DNA from: Serinus canaria
Taxonomy: Eukaryota; Chordata; Aves; Passeriformes; Fringillidae
Length of the DNA stretch: 64,000 nt
Direction: 5' to 3'
NCBI RefSeq assembly: GCF_022539315.1
Contig: NC_066343.1
Span: 47,007,378-47,071,377 of the forward strand
Shown: positions 38,130 through 50,185 of the stretch, piece by piece
Layout of the letters: each line of letters starts with the position of its first letter
Position numbering within the stretch: position 1 is the stretch's first letter
Notes under the pieces: generated by a model
The model's database searches: none
What the model was told of the DNA's origin: nothing
What the model saw: the letters and a program-made list of their open reading frames with translations, nothing else
Position numbers and translations under genes: made by a program

Positions 38130-38290
38130 CTAATAAATAAACAAACAAATTATTAAAAATAAAAAAGCTAAATAAATAGCTCTGAGGACCAAAAAAAAAA
38201 AAAAAAAATCCCAACCAACCAAAACCAACCAAGCAATAAACCAAACCCACAATGACCCCAAAAAAGTACAAAACAGAATCAAACAGAATC
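38130..38290 (-). repeat. A-rich tract with CCAA repeats
   Basis: The segment starts with AAATAAAC-like repeats, includes an 18-base A run at 38191-38208, and then has degenerate CCAACCAACCAAAACC units to about 38250. It is the strand-swapped counterpart of the T/G tracts at 6655-6780 and 14750-14870. Confidence 0.8.
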
Positions 38291-38959
38291 CCAATAAAAT
38301 GAAGACCATTAGTTTAGTTCAAATATTTATGGCACTTATAATCTACATAAATATTAAGCTGTCAGGTAATAAAACTTGCTGACTAGACCTACATTATGTC
38401 CCATTGTCATTGTTTTTAATATCTCTTGAGGCACACTATTTCAGATAAAGCGATTTCTTGAAGAAGTGGTTGCAAGAGTAGATTTCTTTAATGGTGCCTA
38501 GAAAAAAAATAATTTGACAGTTTCACAAGTTATTTCAGATGTATTGCTAAAAGAAAACACACATTCTTAAAAGTATTATTTTAATGATTTCATTGTTGTA
38601 AGTCACAGCCAACTTGGTAAATGTCAATTTTATGTTAGAACAGAATGTTTCTGAGCAAACAGAAATTTTAACTCATTGTATATTTAGGAAACAGGATATT
38701 TGTGCTAATATTTCAGTAGCTAATTTGTTAGGCCTTTGGGTATATAGCTATTTAAGGAAACCAGCTTATGCCTCATATAACTGAACAATACCTAGGATTT
38801 CTGCAAAGAAAAGCAACGATATTCTGTGGCTGTGCGAACTGTGACAGTCAGAGATCAAGGCAGGAATTATTCCTGCTGTGTGCAGGGCTCGTTAGACACA
38901 TCTGATTTACAGGTTACAGCTTTGGTCACCCTAATACTTTAAAAATACAGAGAAAATGA

Positions 38960-39390
38960 CAGGCAGGAGTTGAGGGGTGGCCAGTGAGGCTGGAGTCTTT
39001 TCTCTGCAAGGAGAGCTTGTGTCACTGGTGCTGGTTCAGCTGAGAGAATGGATGGCTGCGGGGGCGTATAGCAGCATCCTCAGCACCACTGGGAGGGATG
39101 AAGGAGGTACAGCTGTGCTCTTCAGAGAGGCACGTGGTGGGAGTGTGAGAGACAGCAGCACAAAATGAAATGCCCGAGGCTCAGGATGGAGATAAGGAAA
39201 AGCTTTTTTTTTTTTTTTTTTCCCCACCAGAACAACTGGGTGGGGCCCAGGCCCAAAGGAGGATGGATGGTCTCCATTTCTAGGGGTTCAGTAGCTCAGG
39301 TGGGTGAAGCCCTGAACAGCCTGGTGTGAGCTCACAGATGAGCCTCTTTGGGGCAGGGGGCCTGAGGCTCCAGGACTGCCAGTATGAGTG
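38960..39390 (+). mobile_element. CR1 LINE 3' fragment with an internal poly(T) expansion
   Basis: Blocks match avian CR1: 'gaggtacagctgtgctcttc', 'gaggctcaggatggagataa', 'gaaaagcttttt', 'aacaactgggtgggg', 'gatggtctccatttctaggg' and 'gaagccctgaacagcctggt'. The 'aagctttttcacc' site usual in CR1 has grown to 18 T (39204-39221). The terminal short repeats are not visible, so the 3' edge is approximate. The reading frames of 63 codons here are decayed remnants or antisense noise. Confidence 0.8.
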
Positions 39391-42300
39391 AGCCTCTAGT
39401 GGTGTAGTTTACAGGGAAACACATTTCACAGCTGATCTGCTTCTCCAACTATGTTTATAGGATGGTGTTCCTGACAGTGCTCCTCTCTATGTCTTGACTT
39501 TCATTAGTTAAATTCAAAACTTCAGTCTAGAGATGCAGTTCAATTTTAGGAGAGCCCACAGCTAATTCAGAAGCGTGGTATGATAATAATTTCCAATTCT
39601 TCACAAGCAAAACAATTTCAAAAGAGACAATGTGATTTTTAAAGATGCTAATATTCCTGCTGTGCCGATTGGGTTCAGAGTTGAGAGTCAGGAACTTCTT
39701 CATTACAGTAATTAGCAAAACACATAAAGATAAAATAATTATTTTTAAAAAAGATTTCTGCTCCCTAGTGCATTTGATGAAGAGGAAGAAGGGTTTTGAG
39801 GTTTTTTTGTCCATATATTATTTATAATGATGTGGAATCAAATAGACTGCTCTAAAATCTATTTAACTCTTGGAACATGTTTTGATGAAGCATTCAGTTG
39901 TGTTTGCGTTGCCTGTTACAATATTACAAAGCCATTATGAAGAAGCTGGTATATCTTTACATGGTGTACTAAATGCATAGAATTTATTTTTAATGAACAT
40001 GTTAAAGTATCCCTTTGGGGTAAGTCTGTAGCTGTTACTTTCTCCATTTCAATGTCTGACTTTTTAAAGGTTTCCAGATCATAACTTTACTTAGTGTAAG
40101 ACAATCAAATGAGAATATTAAAAGGAGGAAAGATACTTTGAGAATAATTTTTTTTCAAAAATTTTAATATCTGTCATAATGTCTCAATTACTCTGCCTTT
40201 GATGTTCCAAAGGTCATTGAATTTTCATGCACAAACAAGAAATCAGAAGTCAGCAGATGACGTTGCTTTCACCAGAGTACTCCTATGCACGTTCTTTTAA
40301 GGAGAACTAGGGTTAATCAGCTAAGTACACATCATTGTTCTGGTAGATGAGTCCAGCACAAGCTGTAGACTTCATTGCTTAAAGTAGATCAGTGTACTGC
40401 ATTGAAGCTTAATATGAAAGGGTTCTCTGACAAATAAGATCCAGACCTACTACAATATTTTTTGCCATCTTGCAAAACTATACCACGCTATCCTGAGAGA
40501 CAAAAGACTTATGGAGAAAGCTGCAGAGCAAAAATTCTTCTTTAACATTAAAGAAATTCCCTTAGTGAAGTTCAAATATACAGTATTACAAATACTCGTA
40601 TTTGCATTTTATATGCCGATTTGCATTTATAGTCATATGTTTCTTTAATTGCTGCCATCTAAAAAAGCTTGTCAGTTAAGAAGGACTTTCTTTAAATCAT
40701 TGTGAGGCAAGTGTACACAATTCAGTGGCGTAAGTTATCCAAATGGGAGAGAGTGAATCAGTATTCATATTTTACAGAGTATTCTTATTTAATAGATCTT
40801 CTCCCTATATGTTTCCTTTGTGAAAGAAGCCTCCTTTGAAAGAGGCTTCAAAACACTGTAAGAATGCTATAAGACTAGTTCACATTCTCATCCTGCACAA
40901 GATACTTTCACAGATCCTAGTACTAAAGTTTTTCTCAAAATGTTATGTGCAATATGCAGCCTTGATGGTAGTAGTTGCTTCTGAAAGATACTGCCATGTT
41001 TCAAAATGTGTATCTCCTCATAGTGACCTCTTTTGATACTTAAATGTTGTGGGAATAGAAGGAGGAAATGATAGAGCTCAGGTAAATTCTGCTGTCACTT
41101 CAGAAAAGACATTAAATAAGGGGATTTCAAGAAATGAAGAGTCAATAAACAGCTGTCCAACTTCTGCATCTGTTATCAGAGAGTAAAGACTGCACTTCAA
41201 TGGCAGGAATGCTTTTACTTAATTTTGAATCATTACTTAACATCAAAAAGAGAACAGTTTTTAAACTTTCCTCTTCTTACCTGACCATTCCTGGTCTCTG
41301 TATGACAGTAGAATTGTCAGTACATTTGAACATTTAAAACAATTAAAAAAAAAGTGTTGAGCTATCACCAGCAGAGCTATGGATTTTAAAAGTTATTTTT
41401 AAAATACCACCAAATTCATAAGAAGGCACTACCATATCAGGCAAGGCAGAAAATTGCATGACTTAAGTTCAGTATTTTGTAAAGTCCTGGAATAAGTGTA
41501 TTCGTAATGATTGCCAAAACTTCAATTTATTTAACTCATTAAAAAAGTAGAGTAATAGAGAAAAAATGTTTTGTACTTATTTCAACTTCCTTCATTACTG
41601 TAAATATTCTTTTCATTTATTCAGTTTCTGTATGAAAAGTGAAATGATGGATTGATATCAAAAGCCATATAGAAATAACTATAACGAAATTCACTGTCGA
41701 ACTGATAAATGTAAACAAAAACAAATGCCATCCTATCCCATAGCTTCTTTGACTAGATTGCTATATTTTTTGGCTAATTAACAGAAACCAGAATCTTGGC
41801 AGGCCATTCTGTTAAAGAGCACAACTTTACAGGAGCTTAGGATTTAGGTCAAACATCTTGATAAATGCTTAGGTAAAAGTGTATAGAATTACTTAGTGGA
41901 TGAGTATTTCCACAAGGCATTAAAGAGTGAGTTTTAAAATCTTCATTACTGTGTCTTAAACTTGTAGTGGAAATTGTTTTTACATCTTGCTTTGGATGGA
42001 CACCTGTGTTTCTGCTCTGTAGAAGAGAGTCTTTTCACACCAAGAAGAGTAAAATCTGATCATCTAATTATAACCCAACATCCTATATTTCCTTTCCTTT
42101 TACTGTGCAGAATGCTTTGTATGTCCTAAACTGTTTAAAATTTTAATAATTAATGTTTCTGTCTAGGTTTTTTCATGTCTGCACACTCAAAAAATTCAAG
42201 TTATACTTTGGATTGAATTCAAGCTTTGTCTTTAGAAATCTGAAATACAGTATGAAGCCAGTATGATTTGTAGCCAACTACATAGGTGTTGGTAGCATGA

Positions 42301-42407
42301 CATGTGAGAGTCAGTTTGTGCCTGTGTAGGGTGAGTTGTGTCCACAGTGTTTCACAGGAGGAAAATGATAACACCCATTGCATGCTGTTAAATCCATAGG
42401 TGAGACC
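39391..42407. other. Intronic stretch without recognised genes
   Basis: AT-rich intron. I see no exon, transposon or RNA gene. The longest frame (39527-39814, minus strand, 95 codons) looks like chance. Confidence 0.7.
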
Positions 42408-42835
42408 ATAGAACAATGAAATGGTTAATGTTGGAGGGGAATTAAAGATCTAGCTCCAGCCCCCCATGCCTTGGGAATGGACTTATCTACTAGACCAGGC
42501 TGCGCAGAGCTGCATCCATCCTGGTCTCAAGCCAGGGATGGGTGAGACCTCCCAGGGATGGGACAGCTACAGGTTTTCTGGGAAGCCTGTTCCAGTGCCT
42601 CACCACATTTACAGTAAAGAATTTCTTCCTAATATTTAATTTAAACCGGTTGTCCTTCACCTGAGGCTTTGTCCTATCACCACAGGCCCTTGTGTAAGGT
42701 CCCCCTCCAGCCTTCTTGTGAAACCCCTTTGTGTTCTGAAAGGTGCTTTAAAGGCTCCCTGGAGTATTCTTTTCTCCAGGCTAGAAGACCCAACTCTCTC
42801 AGAATGTATTTATAAAGCCGAGGAAGAGCTTCTAC
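42408..42835 (-). mobile_element. CR1 LINE 3' part (minus strand)
   Basis: The + strand opens with 'catagaacaatgaaatgg', the complement of a CR1 terminus. It runs through 'ctagctccagcccccca', 'cctgttccagtgcctcacca', 'gtaaagaatttcttcctaat' and 'tttctccaggctagaagacc'. This matches the complement of CR1 3' UTR and ORF2 end. It is decayed, with stops in its frame (42901-42677, minus). Confidence 0.9.
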
Positions 42836-42879
42836 AGCTCCAAGATCCAAGTGTTGGGCCTGCCTGTTGTTCCAGTGTT

Positions 42880-42990
42880 TGCACAACACTCTCAGACACA
42901 CACTGTGATTCTTTGGTAATGCTGTGCAGGGCCAGAAGCTGGACTTGGTGGTCTGTGTGGATCTTCTCCAGCCTAGGACATTCTGTACCT
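42880..42990 (+). mobile_element. CR1 LINE 3' terminal fragment (plus strand)
   Basis: 'gtgcagggccagaagctgg' then 'acttggtggtctgtgtgg' then 'cctaggacattctgtacc' follow the order of a CR1 3' end in plus orientation ('gccaggagttggactcgatg', 'aggatattctgtgattc'). It sits head to head with the minus-strand CR1 to its left, separated by about 45 bases. Confidence 0.75.
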
Positions 42991-43007
42991 GTTTGCTGTG
43001 GAGATTA

Positions 43008-43041
43008 GTTAACTCTGAAGTGTTAACTCTTAGTTAACTCT
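43008..43041. repeat. Three short GTTAACTCT direct repeats
   Basis: GTTAACTCT occurs at 43008-43016, 43022-43030 and 43033-43041. GTTAAC is itself a palindrome. Probably a local slippage duplication next to the CR1 pair. Confidence 0.75.
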
Positions 43042-46000
43042 TTTGCTCCATCATCCTGATGGTCTTAATATTCTCCAGTGAGATTACACACGCTCAATAG
43101 ATTTTGCAGAAGGTTAATCCCTGGAATTGAGCAGGACTCACTCTTTTGCCACTTTCAAGAAGGAGAATTCTGTAATAATACTATTTAATAATATCTCAAT
43201 ACTATCTAATAAAAAAATTTAAAAATTTAAAAGTGTAGATGATAAACTGATAGATGTCAGTCTACCTGCAGCTACACGCTGACTCATAATCCTCCAGTGT
43301 ACTCCAATAAGGAAAAATTATTGGGCTATCACTGGAAAAAAAGCACTCATAATCAAAAGGATATTTTTCTGCTCCTACACAAAAGAATTACAATGCTTTG
43401 CTTGCAAAAAGTCTTCATGTATAAAAGTCTTCTTCTGAATAAAGAAAAATACAGACACAGTTCTTAGATGCAGTGACAGACACCCAGAAACTCTTTTGTC
43501 CAGCCCATCTTCTGATTTATTGAAAAAGATTACATTCTGTGACTAGCAGCATACATTTATTATTTAACAGTATTACTGTGAGCTTTTGCCAGTCTTTATC
43601 TGTTTCTTTGTGTCCTTGCCCAGTCTTTTCTTGGTATGTATTCTCAATATTATTTAAAATAATCATAAAGAAGTATGCTCAGATTTCTGTCACCTTTGTC
43701 TTTGTTCCATCTGTCCAGTTCCCCTTTTACCACAATTTTAAAAATTGTTTTAGAGATGTTTGGGTTTTATTACTCTACCTGGACCTGGAATAACTATTCT
43801 CAAATGAAATAAGCACTTGGAGAGTTGTCCATAAGTCCAAAAAACATCCTTTCTGCCTAAATAAATTTTATGATCTTGGTGTTCCCACAGCACAATCCAA
43901 AACGTTCATCTTGTCCAAAAGCTGGGAAATGGCAGCACGCCATAACTTCAAGGGCTGATTAACCATTGCCAAGACCTTAGATGCCAAATGTTCAGCTGCC
44001 AAGGTTTTCAAGGCTCTTGGAAGTCACCCAAGCTTGATTTTTTTTTTTTTCTGGAGAGTGTTTCTCCTGGTAAAATGGTTGCTGTTCAGTTGTGATGACA
44101 ACTGCCTTGTGACAATGAATCTCCTTTTTCTAAAGATGAACTGGATACTTTCAGAGTATTAGCAAAGACTTTATTGTACTAGGGTTTTTTGTCTCTTTTC
44201 TCCTGTTCCCCACTGCTCTTAGACAAGCACTGCTGTAACATAACTGGGAAAATAATACATAGTGGGTTTGTGTTTTGAAGCAAATAGCAGGTCCCTGCCT
44301 GCCTACTGCATTTTGTCCAATTTCAGTTGTGCTAGCTTTTGTTTCTATTTTGATTTCAGTATCAAAAGTATTAAATAAATACAGAGAAGTTTTGATCTGG
44401 GTGTTGTTATCTGTTCATTAAATTGCCCGTCACTTTGGTAAGGTCTGTGCAGAGAACACAACCATTCTTTAAGGAATCCACATTATTTTTTAATAATGTT
44501 AAAAGGAAAGAATCTCTTTTGCAGAGATCTTTGAAGATAAATGTTACTAGAATTTCTGAGAACCAAAAGTATAAACTTGTGACATTTCAAAGGAGAGATG
44601 CCAAACAGATCTGGATTACTTAATCCCTGTTTTTTCTATTTATTGTTCCACTAAACTTTTTTATTCATTGAAACTGAGAAGAAATTAGCTAAAATTACAG
44701 TTCAAATGGTAATCATATAGTCCAAAATAAAACTATATTGTACCCTCTGTGTCAAGAAGTTGTAGGTGTACCCATAGTGGTTTCGGTGATGCTGATCTTA
44801 AATTACCTTTAATATTTTTGTTAAGCAGCATCAATTTCTGGTTCAGTGGAATATACTAAATTAAAGTTTTAGGCCTTTGAGTCCTAAAATTATACTGATT
44901 TTTTTTTCACTACTGCTAAATGTTGTATTTCTTACTTGTCCTAGCTGACCACTGAAAGTTCACATAAAACAAGAGGTTATTATACTGTCTGTATTTTTAA
45001 TACACCTTAACTATGTAATTATTTTGGTATGTTTTAGATAGTATGAATCTGTAAAGACTTTTGACATAGCTGTTTTTGTCTCTCATTAAAGACAGGGAAC
45101 TTGCTCTGCAGCATATGGAAGAAAAAGAAAAAACACCATAGCAGGAAACAGCAGAAGATGATTAAAAGATTTAGAGAAAATGATGAGACTGAAGTACAGC
45201 CACATAGAACATCACAGAAAAGAGCTAGTTATGAGGGTTATCAGTGAAACAAGCAAACTTTTAGATTTTTCTTGTTAGAAGCTAAGTGATGGTGGGCTTT
45301 GTGTTTTGAGGGTTTTTTAATGAGAAACCTAAGCACACATACAGAGAGCAGTAAAGAGCTGGTAATCATTGCAGATTAAATTAGCAGTGAAAGAAATGTG
45401 GAACTTCTAAAGGTAGTTCATGCTGATAAACTCAGTGTTTGTTTTTCTCAGTGTGAAAGGTAGAATTTATAAAGTATTAATTGAATTATGCTTTCATTTG
45501 CAATAGGAAAATGGATACTGCATTTAATAATGTAAATAACAAAAATTGTTTTATTTATATGGAGAGGATTATTTTATAGATTTTTTTTCTCTTTATTCTA
45601 GATTATCTGAATTTCTGCTTTATTTGATCACAAGCAGGAGGAGAAGCCCATTAAATGTCATACAGTTTTCTCTGGCTGGTTATTCACATCCCTCAGTTTG
45701 GGTGTCACTGAGATTGTTAACATCCTTAGGAACAATTCTTGCACAGAGTCACTGTCCTAGGAGACAATAACACATCAGAAAGGAAGAATGAATCTGTTTA
45801 AATTGAAAGGAGATGAAGAAAGAATCAAGATTAGAAAGACCTGAGGACAGAATACAAGTTCTGAGTAAAAATTAATGCAAATATCTTAAGTGAAAAAAAG
45901 GTGAAAACAACAGCAGTGCAGAGGATCAGTACAACACTGAGTGTTATTGCCTTTGGCATAGAACATATCTGTGCTCAGGTTTTCTAGTATCATGTTTTTT

Positions 46001-46277
46001 CTGGAATGTGTGTGTGGTTTATAGCCAAACAAATACATTCATACACAATAAATCCATATATTTATTTAAAAAAAAAAAAACAAAACAGGTTGACTGTTTA
46101 TTCTAAAAAATGTTAATGACCTGACATTGTTTCTAGAAAACGTCTAAGGAGTACAAATTAATGCTGAAAGAGAAAATTACCCAGGCTAATACAGATGTGA
46201 TCTTAGATTGAACAAGGCCTCTTAATACATCAACCTTCCATGTGATGTGCAGTGTTACTGCTCTAAGGGAGTTGTGT

Positions 46278-46322
46278 AGAGCCATGAAACTACAGGAAGT
46301 GTATTTTTTACTTCATGGCTCT
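46278..46322. repeat. 11-bp perfect inverted repeat, 23-base loop
   Basis: AGAGCCATGAA at 46278-46288 is the reverse complement of TTCATGGCTCT at 46312-46322. The loop contains a T run. No RNA gene feature accompanies it. Confidence 0.8.
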
Positions 46323-48705
46323 GAGTTATAAAGTGTATGTATAGCATACACATATCAATTAAAGGAATGAGATCTGGATGATTTGTAAATTGTAATAAAT
46401 GTCAGTTACCAGACCTCTTCTCAGCCCTTCGGGGCCTTTTATATCAGGTGAGTTGATGATGTTCCCTAAGTTGTTCCTGTCTTTTACAGAAAGAAAGAAA
46501 AAGTGTCCTTCCTGCATAATAATCATTACTAAATGATTTTTACATTTTCTTGTAAATCATTGATCTCTGTTCCCAGGTCTATTCTGGCTATTTAATATGC
46601 ATCAGTACTATGCTAAGTACTAGTGTCTTGTGTTTCTTCCTGCCAGAGATGTCAGTATCCAGGAATGCACGTGAAACACTTCCAAAACAACCTTCAAAAA
46701 AACAAGCAAGCAAGCGACCAACCAACCAACTGAAAAACCAAAACCAGCAAGAAGGGAGAACTATGAGCTGTATATTTTTTGTTTTGACATTACAGAATAG
46801 TACAGTTTTAAGAGAAGGAGTAATTACTGGAGCTTTTTGCCCCTACGGGGCTTTCTTTGTTTCTCGGTAACAGCTGTTTGGCAACAACGGTTGTAAAAAC
46901 TGTCAGCAGTTTACAAATTAATGTTTTTTGACTGCTTTGCAAACAACCCCTTTCATTTTATTCATGAATCTTCTCAACATGTAGCTTTGAGGTGCAGATG
47001 ACAGAAAAACAAACAACAAAAAGTCAAGGTCTTCTTTCCTTTTTTGTGATTAATTTTAAAATATGATGACATGAAAGCCTTCATCTTCTACACAAAACCC
47101 CTAAAATCTTGGAGTTTCTAAAAGCCTGGAAATATTTTAGATACCAAATGTTCTAGATACCAAAACTGCTAATAATATCTGATCTGCTCTCTCATTGTAT
47201 GGATAACAGCTGTCATGTGGGGCAGTAGGAGCAACAGGAAGTGCTTTTCTTGAGCATGACCACAGAGTTGAGGAAAGCGTATGCAGTGAAGATACAGCTG
47301 ACACCACATGACTTTTTATTTCAGCCTTTGCCCTTTGTTTTTGACTACTCTGTTCAGAAAGCAGCTCTGGTCAACATTCATTTTGATTCTGAACGTAATG
47401 AGTTGTATTGGGATTGTATGAGACAGACAGAAAAACCTAGATGAGAGGAAGGATGAGTAAAATCACCATCAGTCTTTTCTCAAGTCTGCTAGAAGCTGTT
47501 TTCTTAGTTCTATCTCTTGATATTTTGCATGTCTTCACTTACACTACTTACCACTGTAGTGAATAAACTTTACTTACATATCCTCAGCTCACAAGTACAA
47601 TACTGTTTTCTAAAATATTTGGTTGACTTTAACCAGTCCAAAGGAAAAAATTGGAAAGCACCTTTACAATGGCCACCATCTAATTATACTTAAATATAGT
47701 GATTAAATTCTGCAGTTATTCTGACAGTAAAGTTTACCATTTAAATGTAAATCTTGACAAGAAAATAATTCAGAATTACCGTTGACTTCACATGTTCTTT
47801 CCTAATATCAATGTGTTTTCTAAAGTAAAGGTTTCAGAGGTTGATAGATAGGCTCACAGGGCTGTGATTATGAATGGCATAATTATAATAATGTTGGCTT
47901 TTATGAATTAAGAAGAAATTAAAAGTTTAAAACATAAATGCTAAATAGCTTGAACACAACGTTTTTGCAATTAACTATTAGTTGTTATTGATGAATTTCA
48001 AAAGCAGAAATATTAATGAAAACAGTTCTGTAATTATTGGGTGAAGGTATTTCTAGCTTTTATCTGTTTATTTATGTTCTTTGAAATATGGTAGTTCAGG
48101 TATGTCCTGTATTATTTTTTTCTTGCCACGCTCCATCCATTCCTTGCCTTTTTCCTTTCATTATAAGCAACTCTTGGTAGTTATCTAGATAAGAAAAGCT
48201 TCAATGAAGATAAAATACACGAAAAATTAACTTATGCAGGTAAGAATGCAACTGGGAAGATTGTACATCATCCCAGATTCTCGGGGAGTATTGAAAACCA
48301 GTCTTGTTAAATAAAATTTTGAATTTAAAGACCTTGTGTCATATGCCAAGTTAAAATTTTATTGCCAGCTAAAATTTAGCAAAGTCATCCATGCTACAAT
48401 CCAGGAAAATCTGTCTGTGATTCTTCCTCTGTGCGATCCAAGCTGCAGTTCACATAACTTGTCAGTTATGTTTTCACTTCATGTTCCATAATGTGTTTTC
48501 ATTAAAAATATTCACCTATACGCAACTAAGAAGGAGCTTCTGCGGCTTCTGAGAGAGGCATGAGAGATCATCACTATTGTTAATGGAAGTGTTGAACACT
48601 GTCAGTTTGAAGGTTTTCTGTCAACCAGTCAAAACCAAACCAGAAAGTAACACTGAAGTCAGTGATGCAATCATCAACAAAGAGATGTCAGTCTGTACTA
48701 TATAT

Positions 48706-48766
48706 AATTTCTTTTTTTCCCCTCTAGTTCAATAATAAGTAATTTCTTTTTTTCCCCTCTAGTTCA
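48706..48766 (+). repeat. 35-bp tandem duplication of a splice-acceptor-like tract
   Basis: A 26-base unit (AATTTCTTTTTTTCCCC followed by TCTAGTTCA) is at 48706-48731 and again, unchanged, at 48741-48766, giving a period of 35. Each copy has a polypyrimidine tract running into CTAG, which by pattern is a good 3' splice site. No open exon with a donor follows convincingly. The identical copies suggest a recent duplication. Confidence 0.9.
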
Positions 48767-50107
48767 GTAATCTTGACCTGAGTATTCCATACAGCACAAC
48801 TACAATTTTGGAGAGTTTTTCCCATTTACTATATTTTAAAAACATATTTGAACTGTTAAGGAAGACTAAATCCTACTAGACTTAGGAGTTGAAGCCTTTT
48901 AAGGATGTGCTAGAGAGACTGTAGTCCTCTGTTTTTAGTCATATGCTGACCATACCATGTTACTAAGCATAATGACCATTTTACAGATAAACTTGTCATC
49001 CTTGTTCTAAAAAGGACAAAAAAGGTGCAAATAAAAAATCTGAAATATTCAGGAAGGCTGAATATGTATTGTATTTGATCTTATCTACAACAGCTGTCTC
49101 AACACTGCAGAGAGTCAGTCTAGTTAAAAATGATGGCCTCTGCTGTATCATGTAATGAATAAGAAATTTTATTGATAGCAGTAAAACCTATGTTGTCTAG
49201 GGCTATTTCACACAAGGCTAATAACTGTTCTATGGTAGCTGTAGATACAGTTTAATATATACATGCATTATTCTGAGTACTTCTTGGCAGTGTAGTTCTT
49301 TTTTATTAAAAATTAGCAGTAAAATACAGATTTAAGTGTCACAGAGAAATGAGACCGTTTCTGTAGACTTACCTAGAAATTTTGAGGAAAAAACCTGCCC
49401 TACAGAAGCAGGAGGAAGACAGGAGATGAGATGACATTTCTATGACATTACTTACCTGTGAAAAAGAACCAGCATAATCAACTAGCTTGCAATCCTGAGG
49501 AAAAAGAGAATGACAGAAAAATTTCTACACATAAAAACATCATATATATTGGTGAGAGATGTGTGGTCATATGGGTCATGGAATCAGATGAAAATAAGCA
49601 CTAAATTTAAAAACCATCTGGGGACTTTTGCACATGGAAAGCAGAATATTAAATAGCTGTTTCTTGCTACATGCATACCATTCATGTTAATGTAAAAAGC
49701 TTTTCCTAAAAAGCTGCTTACAGTAAGCAAGTGAAAGTATGTTCCTGCTGTCACCTTTCTCTTACCTTGGAGATCTTTCTACCATCATGTATGCTATTAT
49801 GGGGGCAGCTCTTCTGGTGAGAGCTGAGGTGGTTATTTGGTATACTTCTGATATCTTAAAAAGGAAATCCTTTCCTAATGGAGAAGAAATCTGAATCTAT
49901 TAATCTTGTAAAACATATGCTTCAAGTTGAAGATAGTTTTGCACAATGCATTCTTTGACATTCTCTAGCATGCATCAGCTACATCAGAGGTGTCAGGTTA
50001 CATCTGGGCTAAGACTGAGGTTTAGCACATCTAGAACCAGAATAAATTTGCTCACTATGGAGTGTGTTTTTATAGATTGAAGCAGCAGCTGTAACCTGTG
50101 AGGAGCT

Positions 50108-50185
50108 CCTGTGCAGGGCCACTAGTTGGACTCAATGATCCTGGTTGGGTCCATTTAAGTGAGGATATTCTACAGTTCTGTGTTT
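50108..50185 (+). mobile_element. CR1 LINE 3' terminal scrap (plus strand)
   Basis: 'ctgtgcagggccactagttgg' is followed by 'actcaatgatcctggttggg' and 'aggatattctacagttctg'. This is the usual order of the last 80 bases of CR1, including a decayed terminal repeat. The rest of the element is absent. Confidence 0.75.

Larger units (their letters stand above)
36001..38959. other. Intronic stretch without recognised genes
   Basis: AT-rich intron with a short perfect hairpin at 36417-36442, a T run at 37479-37493 and an A/CCAA-rich tract at 38130-38290. No exon, RNA gene or transposon was recognised. Confidence 0.7.
42991..50107. other. Intronic stretch without recognised genes
   Basis: AT-rich intron. 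It holds three spaced GTTAACTCT repeats at 43008-43041, an AT-only run near 43165-43240, T and A runs at 44038-44050 and 46068-46080, an inverted repeat at 46278-46322, a CAAG/CCAA-rich run at 46690-46745 and the 35-bp tandem duplication at 48706-48766. No protein or RNA gene was recognised. Confidence 0.7.

Noticed and set aside
45080..45180. Possible exon after TCTCATTAAAG
   Set aside because: Weak pyrimidine tract, no conserved peptide and no clear donor in a compatible phase.
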